A stretch of DNA of 64,000 nt from Macrotrachela quadricornifera. Lineage: Eukaryota; Rotifera; Eurotatoria; Philodinida; Philodinidae. Position numbers and translations under genes: made by a program. The stretch is taken from the NCBI GenBank assembly GCA_022393335.1, contig JAJEKB010020956.1, positions 276,624 through 340,623 of the forward strand, written 5' to 3'. Below the pieces are notes generated by a model, which worked only from the letters and a program-made list of their open reading frames with translations, was not told where the DNA came from and searched no databases. Positions 22,801-33,444 of this stretch are shown here, one piece after another. How positions within the stretch are numbered: the stretch's first letter is position 1; each line of letters opens with the position of its first letter.

Positions 22801-23739
22801 CAGGCGTTACGGAATTTCATTTTTTTGACTTGTGAGATGAATATCTCCTCAACAACAAGAGAAATGCTTCTGAAATTTTGGGCATGTATAGAGATAAACT
22901 AGTTCTATCAGCAATAAAAATTTCATTAAATTATCACAAGTCATAGTGAAGTTATTTGAAAAATAACGTTGGTTAGGGAATTTCAAAAAATGAACAAAAT
23001 TTTTAGGAATGACTCAGATTTTAGTATTTTTCTACAAAACTAAGCTACTCATAAATGAACGTTCTATAAAAAAGTTGTTCAGTTTTTCACAAACTCTTAG
23101 AATATCATGTCGTTTTCGCTATAAGACAATTCCTTCGAATAAGACAACTTAAAAGGCTGATCATTACGGAATTTCATCAATTTTCTCTTTTTCCACGGAG
23201 GACAGTTTAGTGCTATTTTTATGATAATTTTAACAGTGAAATCTAACTTTTTTTTATTCTGTAGCGATTAAGAATATTATTTTCTATAAATCGATTAGTT
23301 CATGTTCATCTTCTTTTTGAAATTTCATCGAAAATTTCATTCATTATTTTGACAAAAATGAAAGGTTAATAAATGAAAAACCAATGAAATTTCGTAATTA
23401 TTTGTGTTTTTAAACTCGTAAGAAAGACAAATGATATTAGTTTTATATGTCGGTTGAGTAACTCGGAATACCGAAGAAACTTAATAACATTTCAAGATCA
23501 TACTCTCTGTAATCAATTTTTTTCTGCATTTTACTGATTTTAAACCTTCTCCAACGACGGGGACCGATGGCTGGCCGTGCCCTGTTATTCCCTCGACTGT
23601 AGGGGAATCATATGAAAAAAAATAGTTTATCTGTTTGTTTGTAGGTTTGTGTCAGGGTCAAAAAAAACATTTAGGTCAAAAAAAAAGCATTTAGGTAAAA
23701 AAACATCTCACTAGAAAGCCTGAACCCATACACTAAATA
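22801..23739. other. AT-rich spacer
   Basis: Nothing recognisable apart from poly-A-rich words GGTCAAAAAAAA at 23655-23705 and CCTCGACTGTAGGGGAATCA at 23591, which is a relative of the edge of the inverted repeat at 24.2 kb. Confidence 0.4.
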
Positions 23740-23945
23740 AACATGTATACCCTTAGGTCGTCCAGTGCTATACTATAGGGGTACTCTTCGGTCCTCAAGT
23801 GCCATACAAAGCGTATACCCTCAAGTCTCAAAAATTGTGTACTATAAAGGCGCCTGTACCTTCTCAAGACCAATGCTATGCAGGCACCTGTAGTTCCTCA
23901 AGCCCTATACTATGAAGGCACCCCTAGGTGCTATAGTTCGCCTCA
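23740..23945. repeat. Third copy of the 33-34 bp minisatellite
   Basis: About six units of TACCCTTAGGTCSTCAAGTGC..TACTATAGGGG, same orientation as at 19.5 kb, units diverged. Confidence 0.55.
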
Positions 23946-24135
23946 AATACCCCGCTGTTTTTTCAGCATAATAGTGGAAAAACAAGGAGTTGGGAAGGTC
24001 GTTATGAAAACTACACGATGGGCCGTCAATATTGCCACTATTATACGGGTGAAACATGTGGTTGTTCAGATCGATTAAAGGTGGTCACACATATGAGGGC
24101 GAGGATGATACGTTAAAAAGTAAAATGCGTATGCT

Positions 24136-24153
24136 GGTGTGTGTGTGTGTGTT
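24136..24153. repeat. (GT)n microsatellite
   Basis: About eight GT units. Confidence 0.8.
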
Positions 24154-24275
24154 TCTGACAGGTCAACGGTTAAAAAATCATGTTCTTAGAAAAACCAATA
24201 AGAAATCTTAACTTTGAAAAAATTAAATCTTTATTCCCTCGACTCTAGTGAGGGTCATATCAAAAAACCAAGTAA

Positions 24276-24577
24276 CGCTCGTCACTGCGACTCGCTTAAC
24301 CCTCGACTGAATATAGTCTACCCATTCTCTATCGAGTCTCATCGCATTCGACATTGAGAACTCTTTCTGAACAAACAAATACATACAAGAAACTATGCAT
24401 TATTATGGCACACAAATTTCCTCTAGAAAGATCAACCATTTCAATAATATATAGACTTTTTGCATGCATGTGTTTGTGTATCGATATTTCTGAACGTAGA
24501 GCTTAATGAGGCGATAAATATTGAGTGGATTGTATTCAGTCGAGGGTTAAGCGAGTCGCAGCGACAAGCGTTACTTG
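24276..24577. repeat. Inverted repeat, 45-bp arms
   Basis: Left arm AGTAACGCTCGTCACTGCGA...AACCCTCGACTG pairs with right arm CAGTCGAGGGTT...TCGCAGCGACAAGCGTTACT. The loop of about 200 bp has no gene. One arm has a direct copy at 22331-22375. Confidence 0.65.
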
Positions 24578-24673
24578 TCCTTACAATAGTGAAGAAAAAG
24601 ATCATGCAAAAAGCCTATCCTGTCCCATCCCTTCCTCATATCCAATTCTGTCCTTTTGATGGAAGGCAACACT

Positions 24674-26484
24674 GAATTGTTCGGGGGAAATTAAAGAGAA
24701 CCCTTGAAAATCTATAATCATCGCTGGCAATACTATCTCTCGTCCTCACAACAGTGAAAAAAACCAACAGGAAATAATTGATTCTGAGCAGCAGGATTCC
24801 TTGGAATCCCTGAAATCCATAGTATCCCGAAATCAGCTGTTCCCTTCTTGAAATAAAATATCTATTTTTTAGCTAATAATATAAATACTGAATAAATCTT
24901 TGAATAATGTGGATCATGATGATATCCAATATATGATTAGAATGCTACAAGAGATCATTTATATGTCAACAATAATTTGATTATCGGAAAATTTGTATAT
25001 GTACTGCTATATATATGTATTAAAGAATAGCCATATTTAAATTATGGATAAAAATACCCAGAGCGCCCTTCGAAGAAAATTAGATGTGACTAACTTATCT
25101 TAGTAAAGACTTTGTAGAATGGTATCAAGCAAGTTACTCACTCTGATAATTATGAAACGTAGAAATGACTTCTTTGAAGGACTTTTTTTTCTCTTATAAC
25201 ACTAATAAATTATACATCTTTTTTTTCAAATTTTTTGTTGACAGCCTTGGAAAAAGTCATACTTTTGCGATAATAAAATAAAGTGAAAAATAGTTTTCTT
25301 AAAACAGATGGCATGCGACTCATAGATATTTCCAGCTTATAAAGTATGAAACACTTGAAAAAGTATGATAAAATATAAAAATGTGAAAACTGAAATATGC
25401 TTGTCAGTTTGTTTGTGAACAAACAAATAATCATCTTTTCTCACAATAACACATATATTTAATGCGAATTTCACATAATTAATTTATTCCGAGTATAGAT
25501 TTTCTTTATTTTCTTACAATTTGCTGATATTCTCTATAACTTATTTTGAAATAGGTATTCTACAATAATCAATGCCGAATAATAAATTGATATCAAAAGG
25601 TTAAGTAAAGAAATGTATTATCTTTTTTTTTGCATGTAATGTGTTCTATTATAATTCGGATAGCTATTTTTTTGAATGATATATGATTATTTATATCAAG
25701 ATATAGTTTGTCTTATTGAACTAATTTATGAGAATATTTTTTAATATATGAAAAGCAAAATACTAAATTAGAATAACTATGTTTGTTTATTTCTCTGAAA
25801 TAGATTCTCTGATATTCTATCTTTATCTTCAACAATGCTCTTAAGTTCCTAAATAAACAATTGTTTTATAAAACATATGATAAAAAAGGCATGCTTTTAT
25901 ATTTTTAATGAACATTCAATTGAATATAAAGTTAAAATAATAAAAACAATTTATTAGTAGTATATATTGTTACATATTTATCTATTGTCATTTGCCATTC
26001 TTAAACATTGTTTCGCATTATACTGTTTTTCTTATGACTTTAAAACAACGATTTCATTGAGAAATTATATATAAGAAAAACAAAGTATTTGTATGAAAAA
26101 AAAAAGAAACTGAGAAGAATTTTTTGCAATATATTTAAAAATAAGAATGATTACTGTTATTATTTAAATATCCTATCTTTATAACTTTTCTCATATTTGC
26201 TGACAATGTTTGTTTATCAATAGCCATGTTGATATAATATTAATTGAATTTTCACCTTGTTGAAATGAACCATATGTGCATTTTATTTATTCTTTGAAAA
26301 TTTAGCAAACAAAAAAAGTATTAGTTTAATTAAATAAATACTGAAATTTTTTCTAATATTGTAATTGCACACTTTTAATAACTAATTAAAACCTTGATAA
26401 AACTAGTGATTATTAACAGTAACAGAAAGAAAAGTAAATTAAAATTATGAAGATAATAGCATCAACTTATTGATTGTATATACT
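24674..26484. other. Repeat fragment then long AT-rich spacer
   Basis: 24674-24770 is a copy of the 22.7-kb repeat. 24850-26484 is extremely AT-rich (many poly-A/poly-T tracts) and has no open frame with protein-like composition, no transposon end and no RNA gene that I can see. Confidence 0.45.
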
Positions 26485-26494
26485 AAGGTCAGTT

Positions 26495-28315
26495 AAATGC
26501 CTTGTCTGTTGCAGACGTTGGCTAATATGATACGCCAATTTCTCCGATCTTGTGCTGCGTGAAGGAAGTCTATTTTCTCATATCCTTGTTTTTCGATCCA
26601 GATGCTCATGTTTTCGATGTACTTGATTCATGGTCGGCCTTTGTCTTTCTTCCCATTGATTTTTCCATTTAGTGCCAGGTGTTTCAAACAATCTTTACGG
26701 ATTATATGACCAAAGAATTTCAGTTACCTAAAACCGGATGGCATTCGGCAAACATATTTTCCATTTCATTCTTCTTAATATTGATTCATGGATTTCTCTA
26801 TCCGTCCAAGAAACATTCAGCATCCTTATTGAGGACCATATTTCAGTAGCCTTCAAGCGTTTTCCCATTTCTTTGTTGATTGTCCAACATTCTGATTCAT
26901 ATAAGAGAACCGATCACACGTAATATTTGAGGACTCTTGTTTTAGTTTTGATCGATATAGTTCTATTTTTTAAAAGTGGAGTCACCTTTTGAAATGCTTG
27001 TTTAGAGAGAGCAATTCTCTTTTTGATGTCTTCATCACAGCGTACATCTGATGTTATGGTGGATCCCAGATAATTGAAGCGAACAAGTTGTTTGATTGAT
27101 TCTCTATTTATACTTACGTTACATGACGGTGGGCTTTTATTCTTTGAAATACTCATGCATTCCGGTTTCTTGACATTGAGTGATAGACCCATCTTTATGC
27201 CTTCTCTTAAGACTATATCGATCATTTTCTGTCGGTCTTTGTGAGCGTGCGATCTTATCCGAAAGTTGGATCGCTCTAGGTCACTAACTGAGAAGATGAG
27301 ATGATGAATAGTGATGACTTATTGCAGAGAAATCGGCACTATATATAGCACACGCGAACAAATATGAACAGAAGTGGGAACATCCCGATGAAAAGAGTGA
27401 CACCACAAGACAGGAAAAATCCATATATGAACATATGTGAAGAACAGAAAGAGAACATATATGAAGAAAAAGAGGATGATACATATCATCCTCTAACAGT
27501 TTTCTTCAGCGCTAGCCATTAAAAAAGTGTCGTATGCATATCTTAGGTTATTACAATTATAGCCTCCAAATTTCACTCCTTCTACATCTTCTAAATTTTT
27601 GAGTATCATTTCGCTATGGATGTTGAAGAGATCAGGAGATAGAACACAACCTTGTCTGACATCTCGCTTGATATTTGTGTATTTACTGGTGTCATTGTTT
27701 ACTTTTATGGCGGCGGCTTTTTGATCTCAATAAAGATTTCGTATTAATCGTAGCTCTTTGCTATCAATATCGAGTTTTTCTACAATTTGGAATAGATTAT
27801 TGTGCTTGACATTGTCAAACGCTTTTATGTAGTCGAGGAAACAAAAATATATGTCATGTTTGACTTCTATGAATCTTTCGATTATCATCCGAAGAATGAA
27901 GATTGCATTTCTGGTGCCTTTATCAGTCATGAATCCATATTATTCTTTTGCTATTTCTGGTCTGATCCTGATTTTCATGCGCAACATCGGAATCTTGAGT
28001 GGAATCTTTGTCACATGACCCATGCGACTGATTGTGCGATGAAGTTCACTTTCAGTGGCTCTAGATTTTTTGGAAGTGCTATGAATATTGATTTGGTTAG
28101 ATCTTCCGCGATTTCACCTGTGTCATATATTTTGTTTATTTATTTTGTCATGACATTAACACCTAGTTCATCAAGACTTTGAATCATTTCGACGGATATT
28201 CCGTCAAGACCTGTTGCTTTGTTTGTTTTCATTGATTTTATAGCTTGTCTCACTTCGTATCTCATTAGTGAAGGCCCTTCTATATTTTTCTGTATGTTAG
28301 GTGTAGAAGCCCTAT
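26495..28315 (-). pseudogene. Reverse transcriptase part of the RTE-like LINE
   Basis: Visible blocks: TDKGTRNAIFILR, the RT palm motif FCFLDYIKAFDNVKH (27870 region), DVRQGCVLSPDLFN, and the catalytic box as RYAYDTFLMA, where the usual ADD is AYD, so the active site is lost. Further on come LSLNVKKPECMSIS and the FNYLGSTIT... block with a tail containing YESECWTINKEM. Frames change repeatedly and there are stops. Between the catalytic box and the next block, 27285-27500 holds about 215 bp with no match to the family and looks like a small insertion. Confidence 0.75.
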
Positions 28316-29304
28316 TAACGGGTGGTCCATAAAGAATTGCCCTCTTAGTATTTTTAAGATTTCCTCTCTATTGTTCCTGGCATTAAAAAAGCTTTTTTCA
28401 TCAACAGACAGTGCTCGAAATTCTCTACAAAGCCAAATATGACTAGATTATAAAACTGTTTCAGATATATCCGAGAAAAATTGAAAAATAAAGATTCACA
28501 AAAAGCGGTAAAATGTAATGGGTTGGACACAATGAGTGGACGTGCTTGCATCTAATGTTTTTATTACTTCGCACTATTTAGAAACAGAATATATCAAAAG
28601 ATGCAGCACGAAAAGCTCTACAATTTACGTAAGATCGCATGTTTTATAGTTGTGTTTTTTGTTGTTAATATGAGTAAAAATTGGAGTGATAAAATTGCGA
28701 CATGGCGAAAATAATTTTTTTCTCTTGCAAGATGAATTTGTTTTTTCTTATTTCATCTTCTTGTTATTTGATATGTTTTACTTTTTTTTAAAAAGAGAGA
28801 CATCAGAAGATGCAGTGTGAAAAGCGCTATAATTTATGAAGAACAAATTGTAAAAAAGGGCAAATACAAAACAAATTGACTTTGTAGCAAAAAAGCATAT
28901 CATTTTCGCGCAGTCGACATTTAATCACCAAAAAATTTTATCCGTCTCGAAAACAAAGCAGTGCAGTTATAAAATGAGTAAACGTATATAAATTGTAAAG
29001 CTTTTCAAGCAGCATCTTTAGGTATATTTTTGTCTTAAATAGCGTGAAATGAGTGATAAAAAATGGAATGGAGAATACCGCCAGTTATTATGTCCAACCC
29101 GTTACATTTTACCGTTTTTTATGAGACTTTATTTTTCAACTTTTTTCGGATGTATCTGGAACAGTTTTATAAACTAGTCATATCTGGCTTTGTAGAGAAT
29201 TTCGAATGCTATCTGTTGATGAAAAAAGCTTTTTTAATGCCAGGAACAATAGAGAAGAAATCTTAAGAATACTAAGACGACAATTCTTTATGGCCCACTC
29301 GTTA
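28316..29304. mobile_element. Foldback MITE, TAACGGGTGGTCC termini, nested in the LINE
   Basis: TAACGGGTGGTCCATAAAGA (28316) pairs with TCTTTATGGCCCACTCGTTA (to 29304). Arms pair for about 240 bp (AAGCTTTTTTCATCAACAGA with TCTGTTGATGAAAAAAGCTT-like). The inner part shares GATGCAGCRYGAAAAGCTCTACAA with the element at 7357-8351. It has TA at both junctions and interrupts the LINE coding region. Confidence 0.85.
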
Positions 29305-29517
29305 ATCATCGAAAAGTTCTTCTATGTATTCTGACCACCTATTCAATATGTCGCATTTTCCTGTAAGAATGGTTCCACTTTTTGATTTGATACAACCTGA
29401 ACTGGTGCATCATGATTTCTTTGTGATTTTATAGATTTTTTTATGAGCCTACTTGGTATTCATACTCAAGTTGTTTTCAATCTCTGAATACTGCTTGTTG
29501 AGCTATTTCTCTTTTGC

Positions 29518-30579
29518 TTATAAACATTGCTTTTTGATTTCTTTGTCTATCAACTTGTATTCGAGCGGGTTTGACTTCTTGAGTCGCCTTTGTTCCATTA
29601 ATTTTAGGATGTCATCAGTCATCCATCTCTTCTTTCTTTTCATCTGGACTTTTGGAAGTACTTCTTCAGCAGATACTAATATCGACGATTTCATCTGCTC
29701 CCACAATACTTCAGTCTTTGTAATTTCATTGATTCCATTCAATACTTCAAATCGGTTCTGTTCTTTGATACAGAATTTTTCTTTCATGTCTGGATCAGTT
29801 TTGAGGAGGTAAACTTGAAGCTTTGGATTTTTCTTTAACTGTTTTAATCTTTTTAATTTTACTTGAGTTTCACTTATAACTGGAACATGTTCACTACCAC
29901 AGTCTACACCAGGAAATGTTTTGGAGGAGATGACCGAACTTCTGGATTGATGAGGAACCATAGTATAGTCTATTTGGTTTCTAGTCCGGCCTTCAGGGCT
30001 TCGCCATGTCCATAGTCTACATGAATGATTCTTGAACCATGTGTTTGTAATGACGAGGTTATGTGATTGGCACCAGATTACCAGATTAACTCCACTATCA
30101 TTTTTGTTTCCTAGACCAAAAGGTTCTATCGTACTGCCAATTCTTTCATCTCCTACTTTTGCATTGAAGTCACCTATTACGTAGGTGATGCCATATGAGT
30201 TGCATTGTTTGTAGGCTTTGTCTAAAGCTTTGTCGAAATCCGTGATTGCACCTTCATCATAGTGAAATGTGGGTACATAACATTGAATGATTGAAATGTT
30301 AAAGGGTATGCCGTGGAGCTTTACAAAAAGAATTCTGTTTGTAGTCGTCAAAAAGCCTTTTACACTCTTGGAGGTTTCTTTATCAAGAAATATACTTACT
30401 CCTCCCTTATGTTGATCTACTCCGGAGTAGAATAAAGTACAGTTATCTGTTATGAAAGATCCAGCTCCTATCCATCTTACTTCAGATAGGCGTAGTACAT
30501 TGACATGTAACCTTTGCATTTCTTTCTTTACATTTTCCAAATTTCCTTTTGGAAACATAGTTCTTACATTTCAAGTTCC
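29518..30579 (-). pseudogene. AP-type endonuclease domain of the RTE-like LINE
   Basis: Nearly intact 346-residue frame from the ATG at 30558. Endonuclease blocks: VLRLSEVRW, GGVSIFL, IQCYVP, VIGDFNAKVGDERIG, FGLGNKNDSG, LVITNTWF, RLWTWRSPEGRTRNQIDYTM and PGVDCGSEHVPVISE. These are the metal/phosphate-binding blocks of exonuclease-endonuclease-phosphatase domains as in RTE/BovB LINEs (related host genes are annotated craniofacial development protein 2). Upstream of the ATG the frame reads GT-stop-NVRT, where relatives have Trp, so the original start lies upstream and is broken. The frame ends at 29518, before the linker to the RT. Confidence 0.8.
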
Positions 30580-30590
30580 TATTAGTCTGG

Positions 30591-31735
30591 AATATCAATA
30601 ATTGGAGAAGACAAAGTCTCGATAGAAATCGATGGCGTGACTTAATCAATCGAAATACTCATATTAGACCTATTCATCCAAATATAAAAGATATTATTTT
30701 TGGACACAAGCAAACAACAACCGAAAGAAAACGAAGAGATTTAGCAGCAACTCGTGGAATAATACAGAAAAAAGTAACAGACGTATTAAAGAAGAACATG
30801 TGTGGTAAATATTAGGTTGAGGAAAAAGTTCGTGCGCCGTGTTAAAATAACGATTTTTTATGCACGAATTTATTCAAAAACAACAACATCTATTCGTCAA
30901 AATAAAGACCATCTTTGTCCACGACCTTCTGCCAACGATCTGCAAGCTTTTGGATTTGGTTAAAGTACCACTCCTTCGGCTTTGAATCGAAAAATTCTTG
31001 ACATGCTTCTTCAACTTCATCGAATGACTCAAATCGGCGACCTTTCATAAAGTGCTGCATTGATCGGAAGAGACCGTAGTCAGATGGAGCAACGTCTGGA
31101 CTATAAGCTGCATGTGGCAGAACTTCGACACCGTCCAATGCAGCACTTTATGAAAGGTCGCCGACTTGAGTCATTCGATGAAGTTGAAGAAGCATGTCAA
31201 GAATTTTTCGATTCAAAGCCGAAGGAGTGGTACTTTGACCAAATTTAAAAGCTTGCAGATCGTTGGCAGAAGGTCGTGGACAATGCTGGTCTTTATTTTG
31301 AAGAATAGTTGTTGTTGTTTTTGAATAAATTCTTGCATAAAAAATCACTATTTTAACACGGCGCACGAACTTTTTCCTCAACCTAATATCAAAGTCCTGG
31401 TTGTAACAAATTGTTTACACCTCAAGGTGTTCCAAAATATGTTAAAAGTTGTGCACCATATTGGTGTACGAAGAGCAGAATCAAATAATTACAAACGATT
31501 GTTAATCATCCACTGGAACCTTAGCTACGATACATGACGGGTACCATCTAAGCTGTCAACAGAGGGTGTTATCCTGATCAAAATGTAGCTCATCGTCCAG
31601 TAACGAACAATAGATCATCCGTTGAATAGTGCTTTTTATATTTTTCCATATTTTTTTGTGTTTTTGTAGTTTGTTTGTATTCTCACCCTACACCGGAGAC
31701 GGTAATGGTTCTAACTAAACTAACTAAACTTGACC
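30591..31735 (+). mobile_element. 3' end of a second LINE, opposite strand, split by mariner
   Basis: Plus strand frame from about 30596 reads NNWRRQSLDRNRWRDLINRN and continues to LKKNMCGKY at 30811. After the mariner foldback (30812-31386 plus one TA copy) the frame resumes without loss: QSPGCNKLFTPQGVPKYV and ends KSRIK-stop near 31492. The W..DR.RWR block is typical of LINE reverse transcriptase C-termini, and the Cys/His spacing suggests a terminal zinc knuckle. The 3' end has a short ACTAA(CTAA) tail near 31708-31729. LINE clade not determined. Confidence 0.6.
30812..31386. mobile_element. Head-to-head mariner foldback, 575 bp
   Basis: Both ends are TTAGGTTGAGGAAAAAGTTC in inverted orientation, flanked by TA duplications. 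The left half, minus strand 30893-31138, encodes a mariner transposase C-terminus: LPHAAYSPDVAPSDYGLFRS (with the third catalytic Asp region), then FMKGRRFESFDEVEEACQEF. The right half, plus strand about 31139-31308, repeats MQHFMKGRRLESFDEVEEAC to LADRWQKVVDNAGLYFEE. So two 3' halves of one mariner are fused head to head, leaving no complete transposase. It interrupts the LINE tail cleanly. Confidence 0.9.
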
Positions 31736-32471
31736 ATTAAAAGAACTATCTTGATTCTAACGTTAATAGGAGTACACATTTATCTGAAAGAATATCAGAA
31801 AGAACTTTGAGGGACGCTCTATCATCCTGTAAAAACAGCTAATCAAATCGGTCGAGATTCGTGAGAGTTATATGAGTTTACTTTTCCGCAGGACTTTTGA
31901 AACATCCTGTAGTCATTTTTTTCTTTCTCAATTTTTTATATGGTTATTGTTGAACTACAACAAAAGAAAAAATTTTTTTTCCCATTTATCTTGCTTTATT
32001 TGAATGTATACATTAGTAAAAATGACCGATAGGACACATTTTTTCAACAAATGAGAGTATGTTACAGGATGACGTCGCTCTGTTCACACTTTTCTATTTT
32101 TAAATCATCTTACATCATTTGCATTTCTTTCTCAACAGATATCTTTTCATCTTTCTTTCTTTTCGTTCTGACTATACCAACATGTTTTCTTTTATATTAT
32201 TATTATGATTATTTTTAGCATTTATATATGTATATAGAAACGTAGGCAGTCGGCTTCAGCAAAAATCGGTTGATGATTTACCTCTCTATATCGATACATT
32301 TACGTATATGTACGCATATGTTTTTCTCTTTCCTTTCTCTTTTTAATTGCATATAATCGTGATTGATTTTTAAAAATAAATTGTAAAAGAGTGGGTGAGT
32401 TTGAGTATATTGATGATTGTTCTTTTCCTCATACAATTTTTATTTTTCGTTTGAGTAAGACATTATCTTAT
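31736..32471. other. AT-rich spacer
   Basis: No gene or repeat recognised. 31790-32090 contains several words near AGGATG/CATCCTG in both orientations, possibly a decayed inverted repeat. Confidence 0.4.
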
Positions 32472-33016
32472 TTACGAGGGAGCCTCCGCAAGTGACATCC
32501 TCCGTTTGGACTCATAGTTTGCCTACAAGTAGGACTCATAGCGTGGATTGTCTTGGTTCCTCTCAGGGACATCAAAAATCTCATTTTCGAATTTCGACTT
32601 GAAACTTTATATAGTGAAGTCTCAATTCGAGTAGTTTATTTTGAAAGTTTCAGATCTATTTGTTGTTTCTATCCTAAGATACGGCTTTGGTAACCTAATG
32701 TCACTTGCAGAGGCAAGTTTTTATGTACTTATTTGCCATTAGAAGCATTCAAGAAAATTGAAACTTTCACAATAAACCACTGTCATTGAGACCTCACTTT
32801 ATACAAAGTTTCAAGTCGAAATTCGAAAATGAGTTTTTTTGATGTACCTGGGGAGAACCACGTCAGTAAGTTATTCCAATACTTTAAAAATGCAGTATCC
32901 CAATAACAACAGGCTATACGAACCCTTTTAGGGCTTTTATCGACGCTGTAAGTCTCACCTATAGGTAAAATATGAGTCTAAACGGAGAATGTCACTTGGG
33001 TAGGTTCTTTCGTTAG
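32472..33016. mobile_element. Foldback element, TTACGAGGGAGCC ends
   Basis: Left TTACGAGGGAGCCTCCGCAAGTGACATC pairs (imperfectly) with GATGTCACTTG-type sequence ending CTTTCGTTAG. Inner arms GAATTTCGACTTGAAACTTT and AAAGTTTCAAGTCGAAATTC pair well. The inner arm is shared with the element at 17461-18440. It lies 430 bp upstream of the ABC transporter. Confidence 0.75.
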
Positions 33017-33444
33017 TGGACGTTTGTTGAGAGGCCATATCAGGTTAATATAGTTCGTACTCTAATTGGATATCAAACAAATGAAAAGAGAACAATAAAT
33101 CTTTAGTCCTATATCAATATTTTTCATTATAAGCAGACCAAAATGAGATGACCACCTATAACTCCGTATTTATATTTTCGTCATTAAATTGCAAGAGTAA
33201 TAAGAAAAGAAAAATGTAGTGTTCATATTATCATACGATAGTATGAAAGAATACATGTACATAGCACACTTTTGTCTATTGAAACGTGCCATCATTCATA
33301 TTCATCGTCAGAAGGTCAAAAAGTTAATTCTTAATTGTTTTATTCTTTTATATAAATAGTTACAATTAGTATTTTCAGTATTTTGTCACCAATATAATTG
33401 AAATATGTTCTAGGTGTTATTCTTACTTGCTATCACACAACAAC
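33017..33444. promoter_or_regulatory. Upstream region of the ABC transporter gene
   Basis: About 430 bp of AT-rich sequence. No defined promoter element can be named. The sequence ATATGTTCTAGGTG at about 33404-33417 has an AG that could serve as an acceptor for an upstream noncoding exon, but nothing requires it. Confidence 0.25.

Larger units (their letters stand above)
26485..30590 (-). mobile_element. RTE/BovB-like LINE, split by a foldback MITE
   Basis: Read on the minus strand the order is endonuclease (30580-29518), linker (to 29305), foldback insertion (29304-28316), reverse transcriptase (28315 to about 27500), thumb and tail (27240-26495). The C-terminal tail reads WIEKQGYEKIDF... 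RRNWRIILANVCNRQG and ends at a TAA near 26495. Domain order and the endonuclease signatures fit the RTE clade. The element is decayed and probably 5'-truncated near 30590. Confidence 0.8.
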
